The position numbers were made by a program, and so were the translations under genes. From SZUA-442 sp035461905 (GTDB lineage Bacteria; Actinomycetota; Acidimicrobiia; Spongiisociales; UBA5794): a stretch of DNA of 51,061 nucleotides. Within the stretch, counting starts at the first letter, position 1; the number at the start of each line of letters is the position of its first letter. Under the pieces are notes generated by a model, which saw only the letters and a program-made list of their open reading frames with translations, searched no databases and had not been told where the DNA came from. This document shows, piece after piece, positions 23,974-32,574 of the stretch. The DNA lies in contig DATHUV010000019.1 in the NCBI GenBank assembly GCA_035461905.1, positions 1 through 51,061 on the forward strand, in the 5' to 3' direction.

Positions 23974-25136
23974 CCGACACCCTTTCCACCAAGGCACTCC
24001 GTCACGCAAGGACTCAGGAGCGGGTCCGGTCCGCTGGCGCCAGACGGTCCGTGTTCCTCATGGTCGTCGTTGCGATGCTGGTGACGATCGGACTCGGGGC
24101 CATGTTGTCGGCCTCGTCGGTGGTGTCGATTCGTTCCAGTAGCGATCAGTTCGAATTGTTCTCGAGACAGGTGATGTGGGTCGGGCTCGGCCTCTCAGCA
24201 CTCGTGGTGGCAGCATTCGTCCCCTATCGGTTCTGGCAACGCATGGCACTTCCCCTCTATGTTGCGACCCTTGTCGCGCTCGTCGTGACCGTCGCGATGG
24301 GGGATACGCGAGGTGGAGCGACTCGTTGGATCGTTGTCGGCCCGATCACCATCCAGGCGGCCGAATTCGCCAAGTTCTCCGTTCTCGCACTCCTCGCAGC
24401 TGTCCTGACGAAGAAGGGGGAGCTCCTCTCCAGCCTCGGGCACGTCCTCGCACCCCTCGTGGCGATCATCGGTGCCGTGGCCGTGCTCCTGCTGGCCCAA
24501 CCCGACTTCGGGAACCTGCTCCTGATCGTCGTGCCAGCGTTCGTGATGCTCTCGGTTTCGACCGTTCCCATGCGGTTCGTGTTCGGCCTCGGCGCGCTGG
24601 GTGCAATGGCGATGACCGCGCTTGCCATGTCGGCGGACTACCGCAAGGCTCGTCTCCTCGGCTTTCTCGATCCGTTCTCGAACGCACAGGGCTCAGGGCT
24701 CCAGGCGGTCCAATCGATGGTTGCGCTCGGGACCGGAGGCCTCTTCGGCGTGGGTCTCGGGCAGAGCCGAGCACGCTGGTCGTGGCTGCCGAATGCCCAT
24801 ACGGACTTCATCTTCGCCATCATTGGAGAGGAAACCGGGCTCGCAGGTGCCGCGATCGTCATCACCCTCTTCGCCCTGCTCGCCGTCGTGGGCGTCTCCA
24901 TCGCGTTCCGCGCCCCCGAGGGATTCGGCCGACTGCTCGCGGTTGGGATCGTGTCCTGGCTGACGATCCAGGCCCTCGTCAACATCGGTGGCGTGGTTGC
25001 AGTGCTGCCGATCACCGGGGTGCCGCTTCCGTTCATCTCGAACGGAGGGAATGCGATGCTCGTCAACCTCTTCGCCATCGGCGTCCTTCTCAACATCAGC
25101 CGCTCGTCGGATCGGGCACGGTCGAGCGAGGGATGA
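23970..25136 (+). CDS. ftsW: Septal peptidoglycan polymerase FtsW
   Basis: 388 aa SEDS family protein with about ten membrane segments. Visible SEDS motifs: MLSASSVVS after segment 1, AEFAKFSVL, and PNAHTDFIFAIIGEE in the large loop, then GVPLPFISNGGNAML near the end. It polymerises lipid II at the septum together with FtsI. Overlaps murD and murG by 4 nt each. Confidence 0.95.
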   Translation: MTDTLSTKALRHARTQERVRSAGARRSVFLMVVVAMLVTIGLGAMLSASSVVSIRSSSDQFELFSRQVMWVGLGLSALVVAAFVPYRFWQRMALPLYVATLVALVVTVAMGDTRGGATRWIVVGPITIQAAEFAKFSVLALLAAVLTKKGELLSSLGHVLAPLVAIIGAVAVLLLAQPDFGNLLLIVVPAFVMLSVSTVPMRFVFGLGALGAMAMTALAMSADYRKARLLGFLDPFSNAQGSGLQAVQSMVALGTGGLFGVGLGQSRARWSWLPNAHTDFIFAIIGEETGLAGAAIVITLFALLAVVGVSIAFRAPEGFGRLLAVGIVSWLTIQALVNIGGVVAVLPITGVPLPFISNGGNAMLVNLFAIGVLLNISRSSDRARSSEG

Positions 25137-26218
25137 GCGTGCGCGTTGCGATCGCCGCTGCAGGGTCCGGCGGTCATGTGTTTCCTGCGCTCGCCGTGGC
25201 CGATGCCCTCAGGGAGCGGGGGCTCCCACAAGATCACGTGACGTTCTTCGGCGGCGACCGGATGGAGGCGAAGGCCGTTCCGGCCGCGGGCTACCCATTC
25301 GTCGGCGTTGACATCCACGGCCTCCGGAGGAGCTTCTCGATCGACAACGTCGTGCTTCCCCTGAAGGTGCTCCGCGCACGGTCCGTGATCGCCGCGGCGA
25401 TTGCGTCGTGTGGCCTTCGGGTCATGGTCGTGTTCGGTGGGTACATTGCGGGCCCTGCTGCCCTCGCGGCGACGCGCCAGCGGATTCCCCTTGTCGTCCA
25501 CGAGGCGAACGCGGTGCCGGGCCTCGCGAATCGGATGATCGCCCGAAGGGCAAGCGTCGTCTACTCGTCGTTTCCTGCGACGACCGAGCGTCTGGGTGGC
25601 GCGGTCACCATCGGCAGCCCCCTCCGGTCGGCCTTCGCTTCGTTCGATCGGGTCGCCACACGACCCTCGGCACGAGCGAAGTACGGGGTGCCCTCCGACG
25701 GCGTCGTCCTTGCCGTCGTCGGCGGCAGCCAGGGAGCGCAGTTCCTCAACGAGGTCGCGAGGGTGCTCGCCGCTGACCCCACGAGGACGTTCTCGATCAT
25801 CCATGTGACCGGACCGTCGCACGCCGAGCGGATGATCGCACAAGCGGGTTCCGTCACGGGCTGGATACCGATACCGTTCGAGGACGACATGATCGACCTG
25901 TACGCCGCCGCCGACGTCGTCCTCTCCAGAGCGGGTGCGCTCACGGTGTCCGAGCTCCAGGCGACCCGGACACCGTGCGTCGTTGTTCCGCTCCCCGCCG
26001 GGCAGGAATATCAGAAGCGCAACGCCGAGGATCTCGTCGCATCGGGCGGAGGCATCGTCGTGTCGCAAACCTCGGCGACGGAGGTCGCAGACGTCATTCG
26101 ATCCGTTCTGGCCGATGAGGGGCGCCGAACTGCGATGGCCGCCGCGCACCCGACCATCGACCACGCCTCCGCAGCCGGAACGATGGCGGATCGGATCCTG
26201 GAGCTCGCAGATGCATGA
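25133..26218 (+). CDS. murG: UDP-GlcNAc:lipid I GlcNAc transferase
   Basis: 361 aa from the ATG at 25133 overlapping the ftsW stop; a longer frame from 24176 is shadow. GT28 family: AAGSGGHVFPALAVADAL at residues about 8-25 (the usual first loop reads GGTGGH; here GSGGH), second loop VVGGSQGAQ, and AGALTVSELQATRTPCVVVPLP in the donor site. Converts lipid I to lipid II at the membrane's inner face. Confidence 0.95.
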   Translation: MSVRVAIAAAGSGGHVFPALAVADALRERGLPQDHVTFFGGDRMEAKAVPAAGYPFVGVDIHGLRRSFSIDNVVLPLKVLRARSVIAAAIASCGLRVMVVFGGYIAGPAALAATRQRIPLVVHEANAVPGLANRMIARRASVVYSSFPATTERLGGAVTIGSPLRSAFASFDRVATRPSARAKYGVPSDGVVLAVVGGSQGAQFLNEVARVLAADPTRTFSIIHVTGPSHAERMIAQAGSVTGWIPIPFEDDMIDLYAAADVVLSRAGALTVSELQATRTPCVVVPLPAGQEYQKRNAEDLVASGGGIVVSQTSATEVADVIRSVLADEGRRTAMAAAHPTIDHASAAGTMADRILELADA

Positions 26219-27575
26219 TCCGTCGACGATCCCGAATCGAGTGCACATCGTCGGTGCGGGAGGCACTGGGATGTCCGGTCTCGCGAAGATCCTCTCACAG
26301 CTGGGCCATTCGGTCTCTGGATCGGATCTGAAGCCGGCTCGGATGCTCGACGTCCTTCGTGATGTCGGCGTCGAGACCTGGTTGGGTCACGAGCCGGCGA
26401 GGATGGCCGAGGTCGGTGTCGTTGTCCGATCGTCTGCCGTTCCGGCGAGTGATCCGGAGGTCGCAGCTGCGCGCGATCTCGGGATCGAGGTCTGGGATCG
26501 GCCCCAGCTCCTCGCTCGATTGACGGCCGACAACCCTGCGCTGGGAATCGCCGGAACGCATGGCAAGACCACATCGACGGCGATGATGGTCTCAGCGCTG
26601 CGAGGCATGGGTCATGATCCCTCGTTTCTCGTCGGTGGCGAGATCGTCGGCCTGAACACGGGAGCCCACGCTGGTGACGCGACCTTCGTCCTCGAAGCGG
26701 ACGAGGCGTTCGGGACGTTCCGTCACCTCGACCTCGCGTCGGTGCTCGTCACGAACATCGAGGCCGACCACCTCGACTTCTACGGGACGGTCACCGCCCT
26801 CGAAGATGCCTTCGGGCAGGTCGTCGATCGTGTCCCCGGTCCCAGGGTCGGATGCATCGACGATGCCGGTGTCAGGCGCCTCGCCCAGCGCGTCGAGCTC
26901 ACGGGCTACGGGATGTCGGCCGACGCGCAGTACCGGATCGAGGACCTCGACCACGCGGGCGGCGGTGTGTCGTTCACCCTGGCAGGACCGTCGGACTCCG
27001 TCACGGTGTCATTGGGCAAACCAGGCATGCACATCGCCTCCAACGCAGCAGGAGTTCTCACGATGCTCGCCATGCTCGGCCACGATCCGGGCCGGGCAGC
27101 GGCAGCCCTCGGGAGCTTCACCGGTGTCCGGCGCCGCTACGAGGTGCGCGGTGTCGTTCGCGGCATCACGGTCGTCGATGACTACGCCCATCACCCGACG
27201 GAGGTCGGGGCGACGATCGAAGCGGCCGCACGAGCGACCTCCGGCAGGGTCATCGTCGTGTTCCAGCCGCACAGGTACACCCGTACGGCCGATCTCGGTC
27301 CCGCGTTCGGAGTTCCCCTCGCAGGCGCCGACCACGTCATCGTGACGGACATCTACTCGGCAGGGGAGCAGCCCATCATCGGTGTGTCCGGGAGGGTCGT
27401 CGTCCAGGCGACCGAGGCCGCGGGCGGTTCAGCGGCGTTCGTCCGGGTGCTCGCAGACGTTCCCGAGCAGGTCGCATCGATCGCCAGGGATGGCGACACG
27501 GTGCTCCTCCTGGGAGCAGGTGACATCACGACGATCGCCGCCGAGGTGACGAAAGCCATCGAGGCCACCGCGTGA
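26211..27575 (+). CDS. murC: UDP-MurNAc:L-alanine ligase
   Basis: 454 aa from the ATG at 26211, overlapping murG by 8 nt. Begins HIVGAGGTGMSGLA (Rossmann-like Mur domain), P-loop AGTHGKTTSTAM (about residues 115-126), NIEADHLDFYG and VVDDYAHHPTEV, all standard MurC. A GTG ten codons further in (26241) would also give a complete enzyme. Confidence 0.95.
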   Translation: MHDPSTIPNRVHIVGAGGTGMSGLAKILSQLGHSVSGSDLKPARMLDVLRDVGVETWLGHEPARMAEVGVVVRSSAVPASDPEVAAARDLGIEVWDRPQLLARLTADNPALGIAGTHGKTTSTAMMVSALRGMGHDPSFLVGGEIVGLNTGAHAGDATFVLEADEAFGTFRHLDLASVLVTNIEADHLDFYGTVTALEDAFGQVVDRVPGPRVGCIDDAGVRRLAQRVELTGYGMSADAQYRIEDLDHAGGGVSFTLAGPSDSVTVSLGKPGMHIASNAAGVLTMLAMLGHDPGRAAAALGSFTGVRRRYEVRGVVRGITVVDDYAHHPTEVGATIEAAARATSGRVIVVFQPHRYTRTADLGPAFGVPLAGADHVIVTDIYSAGEQPIIGVSGRVVVQATEAAGGSAAFVRVLADVPEQVASIARDGDTVLLLGAGDITTIAAEVTKAIEATA

Positions 27576-28471
27576 TCTCCCACTCGAGCGTCATGGAGGG
27601 CGTGATCCTCGCACCGTTCACGACCTACAAGGTCGGGGGCCCTGCACGATGGTTCGTCGAGCCGAACGATCTCGAGGAGTTGCGGTCGATCCTCGAGGTG
27701 ACGCCGCCGGCCGTCGATGTCTGGGTTCTCGGCAGGGGTTCGAACGTCGTCATTTCCGACGAGGGATTCGACGGCCTCGTGATCCGGCTCGGGCAGGGAT
27801 TCTGTGCGTCCGATGTGCGAGGGGATGGAAGCGTCGTCGCGGGCGGCGGCCTGGCCCTTCCCGTACTGGCGCGTGCAGCCGTGGACGCCGGTCGCGGTGG
27901 GCTCGAGTTCTACGTGGGTATCCCGGGCTCGGTCGGTGGTGCGGTGCGGATGAATGCAGGCGGTCATGGCTCTGACACTGCCTCCGTCCTGACGAGCGCA
28001 CGGATCCTGCGGCTGTCGGACCGGGTGGTCGACTCGGTGCCCGTTGGCGACCTCGCTTTCTCGTACCGCAGTTCCGTTCTCTCCGACGACGACATCGTTG
28101 TCCAGGCGACGTTCGACACATACGGCATCGATCCCGAAGTCGGGCGCGAGGAACTGCGTGAGATCACCCGATGGCGCAAGGCGAATCAACCAGGCGGAAC
28201 CCTGAACGCGGGAAGTGTCTTCAAGAACCCGGAGGGGGACTCTGCAGGAGCGATCATCGACCGTCTCGGACTGAAGGGGACGGTGCTGGGCACCGTGACG
28301 GTGTCCGACGTCCACGCAAACTGGTTGGTGGCGTCGAGCGATGCAACGGCTGGTGACATCCACCGCTTCGTCCAGACGATCAGGCGGATCGTCTTCGAGC
28401 GGTCGGGTATCGAGCTCGAGCCCGAGATTCGCTTCATCGGACGGTTCGCCGACGACGAGGTGGCGCCATGA
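27572..28471 (+). CDS. murB: UDP-N-acetylenolpyruvoylglucosamine reductase
   Basis: 299 aa from a GTG overlapping the murC stop; an ATG at 27593 is possible. FAD-binding part: FTTYKVGGPARW, LGRGSNVVISDEG, and GIPGSVGGAVRMNAGGHG. The C-terminal domain has NAGSVFKNPEGDSAG with the catalytic Ser, and a late Glu (ELEPEIRFIG). It completes UDP-MurNAc synthesis using NADPH. Its place before ftsQ is common in Actinobacteria. Confidence 0.95.
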   Translation: MISHSSVMEGVILAPFTTYKVGGPARWFVEPNDLEELRSILEVTPPAVDVWVLGRGSNVVISDEGFDGLVIRLGQGFCASDVRGDGSVVAGGGLALPVLARAAVDAGRGGLEFYVGIPGSVGGAVRMNAGGHGSDTASVLTSARILRLSDRVVDSVPVGDLAFSYRSSVLSDDDIVVQATFDTYGIDPEVGREELREITRWRKANQPGGTLNAGSVFKNPEGDSAGAIIDRLGLKGTVLGTVTVSDVHANWLVASSDATAGDIHRFVQTIRRIVFERSGIELEPEIRFIGRFADDEVAP

Positions 28472-29235
28472 CCTCGATGGACTCGCGAGTCGCGGATCGG
28501 CGCAGGGGTGTGTCCGAGGACAAGGCACGGAAGCGACTCCGATGGATCCTCATCCTCATGATCGTCCTGCTCGTGTCCGGTGCGTCCATATGGCTCATCC
28601 GGTCACCGCTGCTGTCGATCTCGAGGGTCGACATCACGGGCGTCGTCATGTCCGATCCGGTTGAGCCGATCACCGAGCTCGCGATGGGGGTCGGACGGCC
28701 GACCATCGACATCGATGCAGGAGCCCTCGAACGCGCGATCGAGGACGATCCATGGGTAGCGGATGCGTCGGTATCCGTCGTGTGGCCAGGGACGCTCATC
28801 GTCGACATCATCGAGCACCGCGCGGTCGCTCCTGTCAAGGCTGGCGATCGTTGGATGCTGGCAGCCGTGGGGGGAGCGGTCATCGTCGACGCGGGCGATC
28901 CCGGCTCGGGGCCGCTCATCGAGATAGATCTCGAGGGAACAGGACCGGGCGCGATGACCACCGACCGGAGGATCATCGGTGCCCTCGCCTTCGTCGACGC
29001 AACTGCCATCGAACTCAGGGAGGGTTTGCGGGTCTCCGCCGAGGGTGATTCCCTGACCGCAGTCGTCGACGGTCACACCGTGCGGCTCGGCCGTCCCGTC
29101 GACATGGCCATGAAGGCAGCGGTCCTGGAAAGCCTCATCGTGCAGGGTCTCGAGCCGGGCGCGTCCGTCGACCTCATTGCCCCGACACGACCCGCGGTGC
29201 GAAACCCTCCATCTCAACAAGAGGTTGAGGAATAG
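28468..29235 (+). CDS. ftsQ: Division protein FtsQ (POTRA domain)
   Basis: 255 aa. A basic cytoplasmic tail of about 25 residues, one membrane segment (about 27-44), then a POTRA domain beginning ISRVDITGVVMS and continuing to DPWVADASVSVVWPGTLIVDI with the usual EHRAVA step. It recruits FtsL and its partner to the septum. ATG overlaps the murB stop. The C-terminus is short and acidic. Confidence 0.92.
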   Translation: MTSMDSRVADRRRGVSEDKARKRLRWILILMIVLLVSGASIWLIRSPLLSISRVDITGVVMSDPVEPITELAMGVGRPTIDIDAGALERAIEDDPWVADASVSVVWPGTLIVDIIEHRAVAPVKAGDRWMLAAVGGAVIVDAGDPGSGPLIEIDLEGTGPGAMTTDRRIIGALAFVDATAIELREGLRVSAEGDSLTAVVDGHTVRLGRPVDMAMKAAVLESLIVQGLEPGASVDLIAPTRPAVRNPPSQQEVEE

Positions 29236-29297
29236 GTGCAACGCGAAGGTCGACTGCACCGGTAAGGTTGCCGGGCCATACGCGAGAGGTGACCAAA

Positions 29298-30392
29298 ATG
29301 ACGAGGGATACAGCCAAGGCGCCGAGCACCTATCTGGCCGTCATCAAGGTGGTCGGTGTGGGAGGCGGAGGCGTCAACGCAGTCAATCGCATGATCGATA
29401 TGGGTGTCGGTGGCGTCGAGTTCATCGCAGTGAACACGGATGCCCAGGCCCTCCTCATGTCTGATGCCGACGTCAAGCTCGACATCGGTCGTGACTCGAC
29501 ACGCGGCCTCGGAGCGGGAGCGAACCCGGAGGTCGGACGCGAGGCGGCAGAGGAGCACAGGGACGAGATCGAGGACGCCCTCGGCGGATCTGACATGGTC
29601 TTCATCACCGCAGGAGAGGGTGGGGGAACCGGCACGGGCGCCGCTCCCGTCGTCGCGGAGGTCGCTCGCGCCCTTGGGGCCCTGACCGTCGGCGTCGTGA
29701 CAAGACCCTTCGGCTTCGAGGGTCGCCGTCGTTCCGTCCAGGCGGAACAGGGAATCCAAGCCCTCAAGGCTGCGGTCGACACCCTCATCATCATCCCGAA
29801 CGAGCGCCTCCTCGAGATCGCTGACCAGAACACCCCCGTCGTTGACGCGTTCCGGATGGCGGACGAGGTCCTCACGGCAGGCGTCAAAGGGATCACCGAG
29901 CTCATCACCACGCCAGGGTTGATCAACGTCGACTTCGCGGACGTCAAGACGGTGATGTCGGACGCAGGCTCCGCCGTGATGGGAATCGGTGTCGCAACGG
30001 GCGACAGTCGGGCACTCCAGGCCGCCGAGAAGGCGATTTCGAGTCCACTGCTCGAAACCTCGATGGAGGGGGCACGAGGTGTGCTCCTGTCCATCGCGGG
30101 ACCAAGGGACATGACCCTGCACGAGGTCAACACCGCTGCATCATTGATCAGCGAGCACTCCGACGCGGATGCGAACATCATCTTCGGCTCCGTGATCGAC
30201 GAGACGCTCGGTGACGAGATGCGGGTGACGGTCATCGCTGCGGGCTTCGACCGGGACCGCAGGGGGAGCTTCACTCCTTCGATCCCCGGCACGACGCCCC
30301 CTCGCCAGCGATCGTCGCTGCTCGATCAGGGTCGCGACGACGGAAGTGAAGGAACCGACGAGATGGACATCCCGGGATTCGTCCAGGGATGA
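29298..30392 (+). CDS. ftsZ: Cell division GTPase FtsZ
   Basis: 364 aa from the ATG at 29298, which has AGAGGTGA about 6 nt upstream; an in-frame ATG at 29268 lacks this. Tubulin signature GGGTGTGAAP (about residues 109-118), N-terminal nucleotide loop VGVGGGGVNAVN and T7 region NVDFADVKTVM. The linker after the core is short (about 40 residues) and ends in the conserved tail DIPGFVQG, which usually binds SepF or FtsA. With sepF nearby and no ftsA in the cluster, SepF is the likely membrane anchor. Confidence 0.97.
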   Translation: MTRDTAKAPSTYLAVIKVVGVGGGGVNAVNRMIDMGVGGVEFIAVNTDAQALLMSDADVKLDIGRDSTRGLGAGANPEVGREAAEEHRDEIEDALGGSDMVFITAGEGGGTGTGAAPVVAEVARALGALTVGVVTRPFGFEGRRRSVQAEQGIQALKAAVDTLIIIPNERLLEIADQNTPVVDAFRMADEVLTAGVKGITELITTPGLINVDFADVKTVMSDAGSAVMGIGVATGDSRALQAAEKAISSPLLETSMEGARGVLLSIAGPRDMTLHEVNTAASLISEHSDADANIIFGSVIDETLGDEMRVTVIAAGFDRDRRGSFTPSIPGTTPPRQRSSLLDQGRDDGSEGTDEMDIPGFVQG

Positions 30393-31009
30393 TCCGGTCG
30401 GAGGCGATCCGAACGGTTGCGTTCGGTACGCTCGCCGAAGGCGACGGTCGCAAGGACCCTGACGCTCGAAGGCGGATGAGCTCGTCCATCGGGATCCCTG
30501 ACGCCTGGGCGACGATCACACAGGTCCACGGTGCAACGGTGCTGCGCGCGACAGCGGCGGCCGCACTCGGGCAGGCCGACGGGGTGTGGACAGCTGAACG
30601 GGATCTCCCGATCGTCGTTGCGACGGCAGACTGCGTTCCCGTGGCAATCGAGGCGGCGGGGGCCATCGGGCTCGTTCACGCGGGCTGGCGCGGCGTGGTT
30701 TGCGGCGTCGTCCCAGCGACCATCGAGGCGATGGCCGCTGAGGGCCATATTCCGGAACGTGCGGTCCTGGGACCCCACATCGGACCGTGCTGCTACGAGG
30801 TCGGCGGCGAGGTCATCGCTGCCGTGGGCGGCCACGCGTCACGAACCACCTGGGGAACCGTGAGCCTGGATCTCGCCGGCGCGATCCGCGAGCAGCTCGA
30901 AGGCATGTCAGTCGACCAGGTCGCCATCTGCACTCGCGACGACGATCGCTTCTCGTCACACCGAAGGGACGGCACCACGCATCGACAGGTGACGGTGGCA
31001 TGGCGGTAG
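30389..31009 (+). CDS. pgeF: Multicopper-oxidase-like YfiH/PgeF protein
   Basis: 206 aa, a little shorter than the usual 240 aa because the N-terminal strand region is reduced. Metal-site residues are visible: QVHG, TADCVPV, VHAGWRG and GPHIGPCCYEVG. Family members have been assigned purine nucleoside phosphorylase/polyphenol oxidase activities and, as PgeF in E. coli, removal of wrongly incorporated Ser from peptidoglycan precursors. The place right after ftsZ suits the last role. ATG overlaps the ftsZ stop. Confidence 0.88.
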   Translation: MIRSEAIRTVAFGTLAEGDGRKDPDARRRMSSSIGIPDAWATITQVHGATVLRATAAAALGQADGVWTAERDLPIVVATADCVPVAIEAAGAIGLVHAGWRGVVCGVVPATIEAMAAEGHIPERAVLGPHIGPCCYEVGGEVIAAVGGHASRTTWGTVSLDLAGAIREQLEGMSVDQVAICTRDDDRFSSHRRDGTTHRQVTVAWR

Positions 31010-31665
31010 GGCTCGATGCCGTTCTGGACAGAATCTCGCGTGCGTGCGCACGTCGAGGTGTGGACAGCGATACCGTCATCCTCGTCGTCGTGTCGAAGCA
31101 TCGATCCGACGAGGATGTTCGTAAGGTGTACGACTCCGGTCAGCGGGTGTTCGCTGAGAATCGCGCACAGGAGCTCGCACTCCGGCGCACCGCCGATCTG
31201 CCTGATGACATCGAGTGGCACTTCGTGGGCCCCCTCCAGAGCCGTAAGGCGGCATCGGTCGGAGCGCATGCGTCGCTGCTCCAGTCGATGGACAGGCTGA
31301 AGCTCGCGAGGATCTGGCGGGATCAGTGCCGCGAAGTCCCAGTCCTCGTCCAGTTCAACCTCGCGGGGGAGCCACAGAAGTCCGGCTTCCCTCCCGACGA
31401 GGCGGGCCGGGTCCTCGATGACCTCCTCGCGCTCGGCCTCGATGTGCAGGGTGTGATGGCGATTCCTCCGAACGCGCCCGACCCGGAGATGGCACGACCG
31501 TGGTTCGCGCAGCTCCGGGGGATCTTCGACATGTACCGGACCGACGTGCCCTCCATTGACACCTGCTCGATGGGCATGTCGAACGATCTCGAGGTCGCGA
31601 TCGAGGAGGGTGCCACCATGGTGCGCATCGGACGGGCTATCTTTGACGCGACAGCCGACACCTGA
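31000..31665 (+). CDS. PLP homeostasis protein, YggS/YlmE family
   Basis: 221 aa from the ATG at 31000, overlapping the previous gene by 10 nt. Single-domain PLP-binding TIM barrel: Lys33 in VVVSKHRS holds PLP, with FAENRAQEL, WHFVGPLQSRKA and SMGMSNDLEVAIEEGATMVR (phosphate-binding end). The family keeps pyridoxal phosphate levels and amino acid pools in balance. Located between ftsZ and sepF as in many Gram-positive genomes. Confidence 0.93.
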   Translation: MAVGLDAVLDRISRACARRGVDSDTVILVVVSKHRSDEDVRKVYDSGQRVFAENRAQELALRRTADLPDDIEWHFVGPLQSRKAASVGAHASLLQSMDRLKLARIWRDQCREVPVLVQFNLAGEPQKSGFPPDEAGRVLDDLLALGLDVQGVMAIPPNAPDPEMARPWFAQLRGIFDMYRTDVPSIDTCSMGMSNDLEVAIEEGATMVRIGRAIFDATADT

Positions 31666-31687
31666 GACGACCTACGGGACGGTACGC

Positions 31688-32278
31688 ATGGCATCTCTGT
31701 GGAACAAGACCCTCTTCTACCTTGGCCTCGTAGACGAGGAGGTCCAGGGTGACGATGCCGTTGACCAGGGCCTCGGTGACGTGCGCCCGATGGGCGCCGA
31801 ACGCCCGGGCAACCCGCAAGCCGGGCAGGTGTCGACGGTTCGCCCCCCCGGAAGTGGGGTCGCCGGTAGGCGTGTTGAGCCCCCCGCAGCGACGCGCCGT
31901 CAGATGTCAGGTGATCCCGGGCACGCCGAGGCCGGCGTGTACATCCACTCGAACGTGTCATCCATTGGAGGATCGGATCTACCCATGCGGAGGACGGAAC
32001 CGGAGTCCCAGATCATCGCCGCACGCAACTTCTCCGACGCCCAGGTCCTCGCTGATGCGATCCGTTCGGGCAGGAGCGTCGTCCTCGACCTACGCGGCAC
32101 CGAACCGGAGATGGTGAGGCGACTCGTCGACTTCGCCTCCGGCCTGACGTACGCGCTCGATGGGAAGATGTCCAAGACATCACAGGGCGTCATCCTCGTG
32201 ACCCCTGGTGGAGTGAGCATCGGGACGGCCGAGCAGGAGCGACTGTCCGCGCTCGGCCTCTACGGATCAGCGCACTGA
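31688..32278 (+). CDS. sepF: FtsZ-anchoring protein SepF
   Basis: 196 aa from the ATG at 31688. An N-terminal amphipathic segment MASLWNKTLFYLGL (membrane-targeting helix) is followed by a Pro/Gly/Arg-rich linker (about residues 20-100) and the SepF core: SQIIAARNFSDAQVLADAIR, SVVLDLRGTEPEMVRRLVDF and ALDGKMSKTSQGVILVTP. It polymerises on the membrane and holds FtsZ by its C-terminal tail. The ribosome site (GGGACGG) is weak. Confidence 0.94.
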   Translation: MASLWNKTLFYLGLVDEEVQGDDAVDQGLGDVRPMGAERPGNPQAGQVSTVRPPGSGVAGRRVEPPAATRRQMSGDPGHAEAGVYIHSNVSSIGGSDLPMRRTEPESQIIAARNFSDAQVLADAIRSGRSVVLDLRGTEPEMVRRLVDFASGLTYALDGKMSKTSQGVILVTPGGVSIGTAEQERLSALGLYGSAH

Positions 32279-32279
32279 C

Positions 32280-32546
32280 GTGGGGATTCTTCGCTCGTTG
32301 GTCCAGCTCGTTTCGCTCGCCCTCCTGGTGTGGATCGTGTTGTCCTACATCGTGGTCTTCGGGCGCATCCCGTTCGACCATCCGATCCGTCGGCTCTACG
32401 AATTCCTTTCGCGCATGATCGAACCGATCCTGCGTCCGATCAGGGCAGTCGTACCGCCGGTGCGTGTCGGTGGGGCTGCGCTCGACCTCTCACCGCTGAT
32501 CCTGATCTTCGGACTCCAGATACTCGCTGCAGTGCTTCCGCGCTGA
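32280..32546 (+). CDS. YggT family membrane protein
   Basis: 88 aa from the GTG at 32280, directly after the sepF stop. Two hydrophobic segments (about residues 4-25 and 68-86) around the family's central region FEFLSRMIEPILRPIR-like pattern (YEFLSRMIEPILRPIRAVVP). Function is unclear; family members sit next to sepF and affect division or osmotic behaviour. Last gene of the dcw cluster here; 28 nt later the ileS gene converges. Confidence 0.88.
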   Translation: MGILRSLVQLVSLALLVWIVLSYIVVFGRIPFDHPIRRLYEFLSRMIEPILRPIRAVVPPVRVGGAALDLSPLILIFGLQILAAVLPR

Positions 32547-32574
32547 CCGGGCTCACGCCACGGGACCGCGATCG

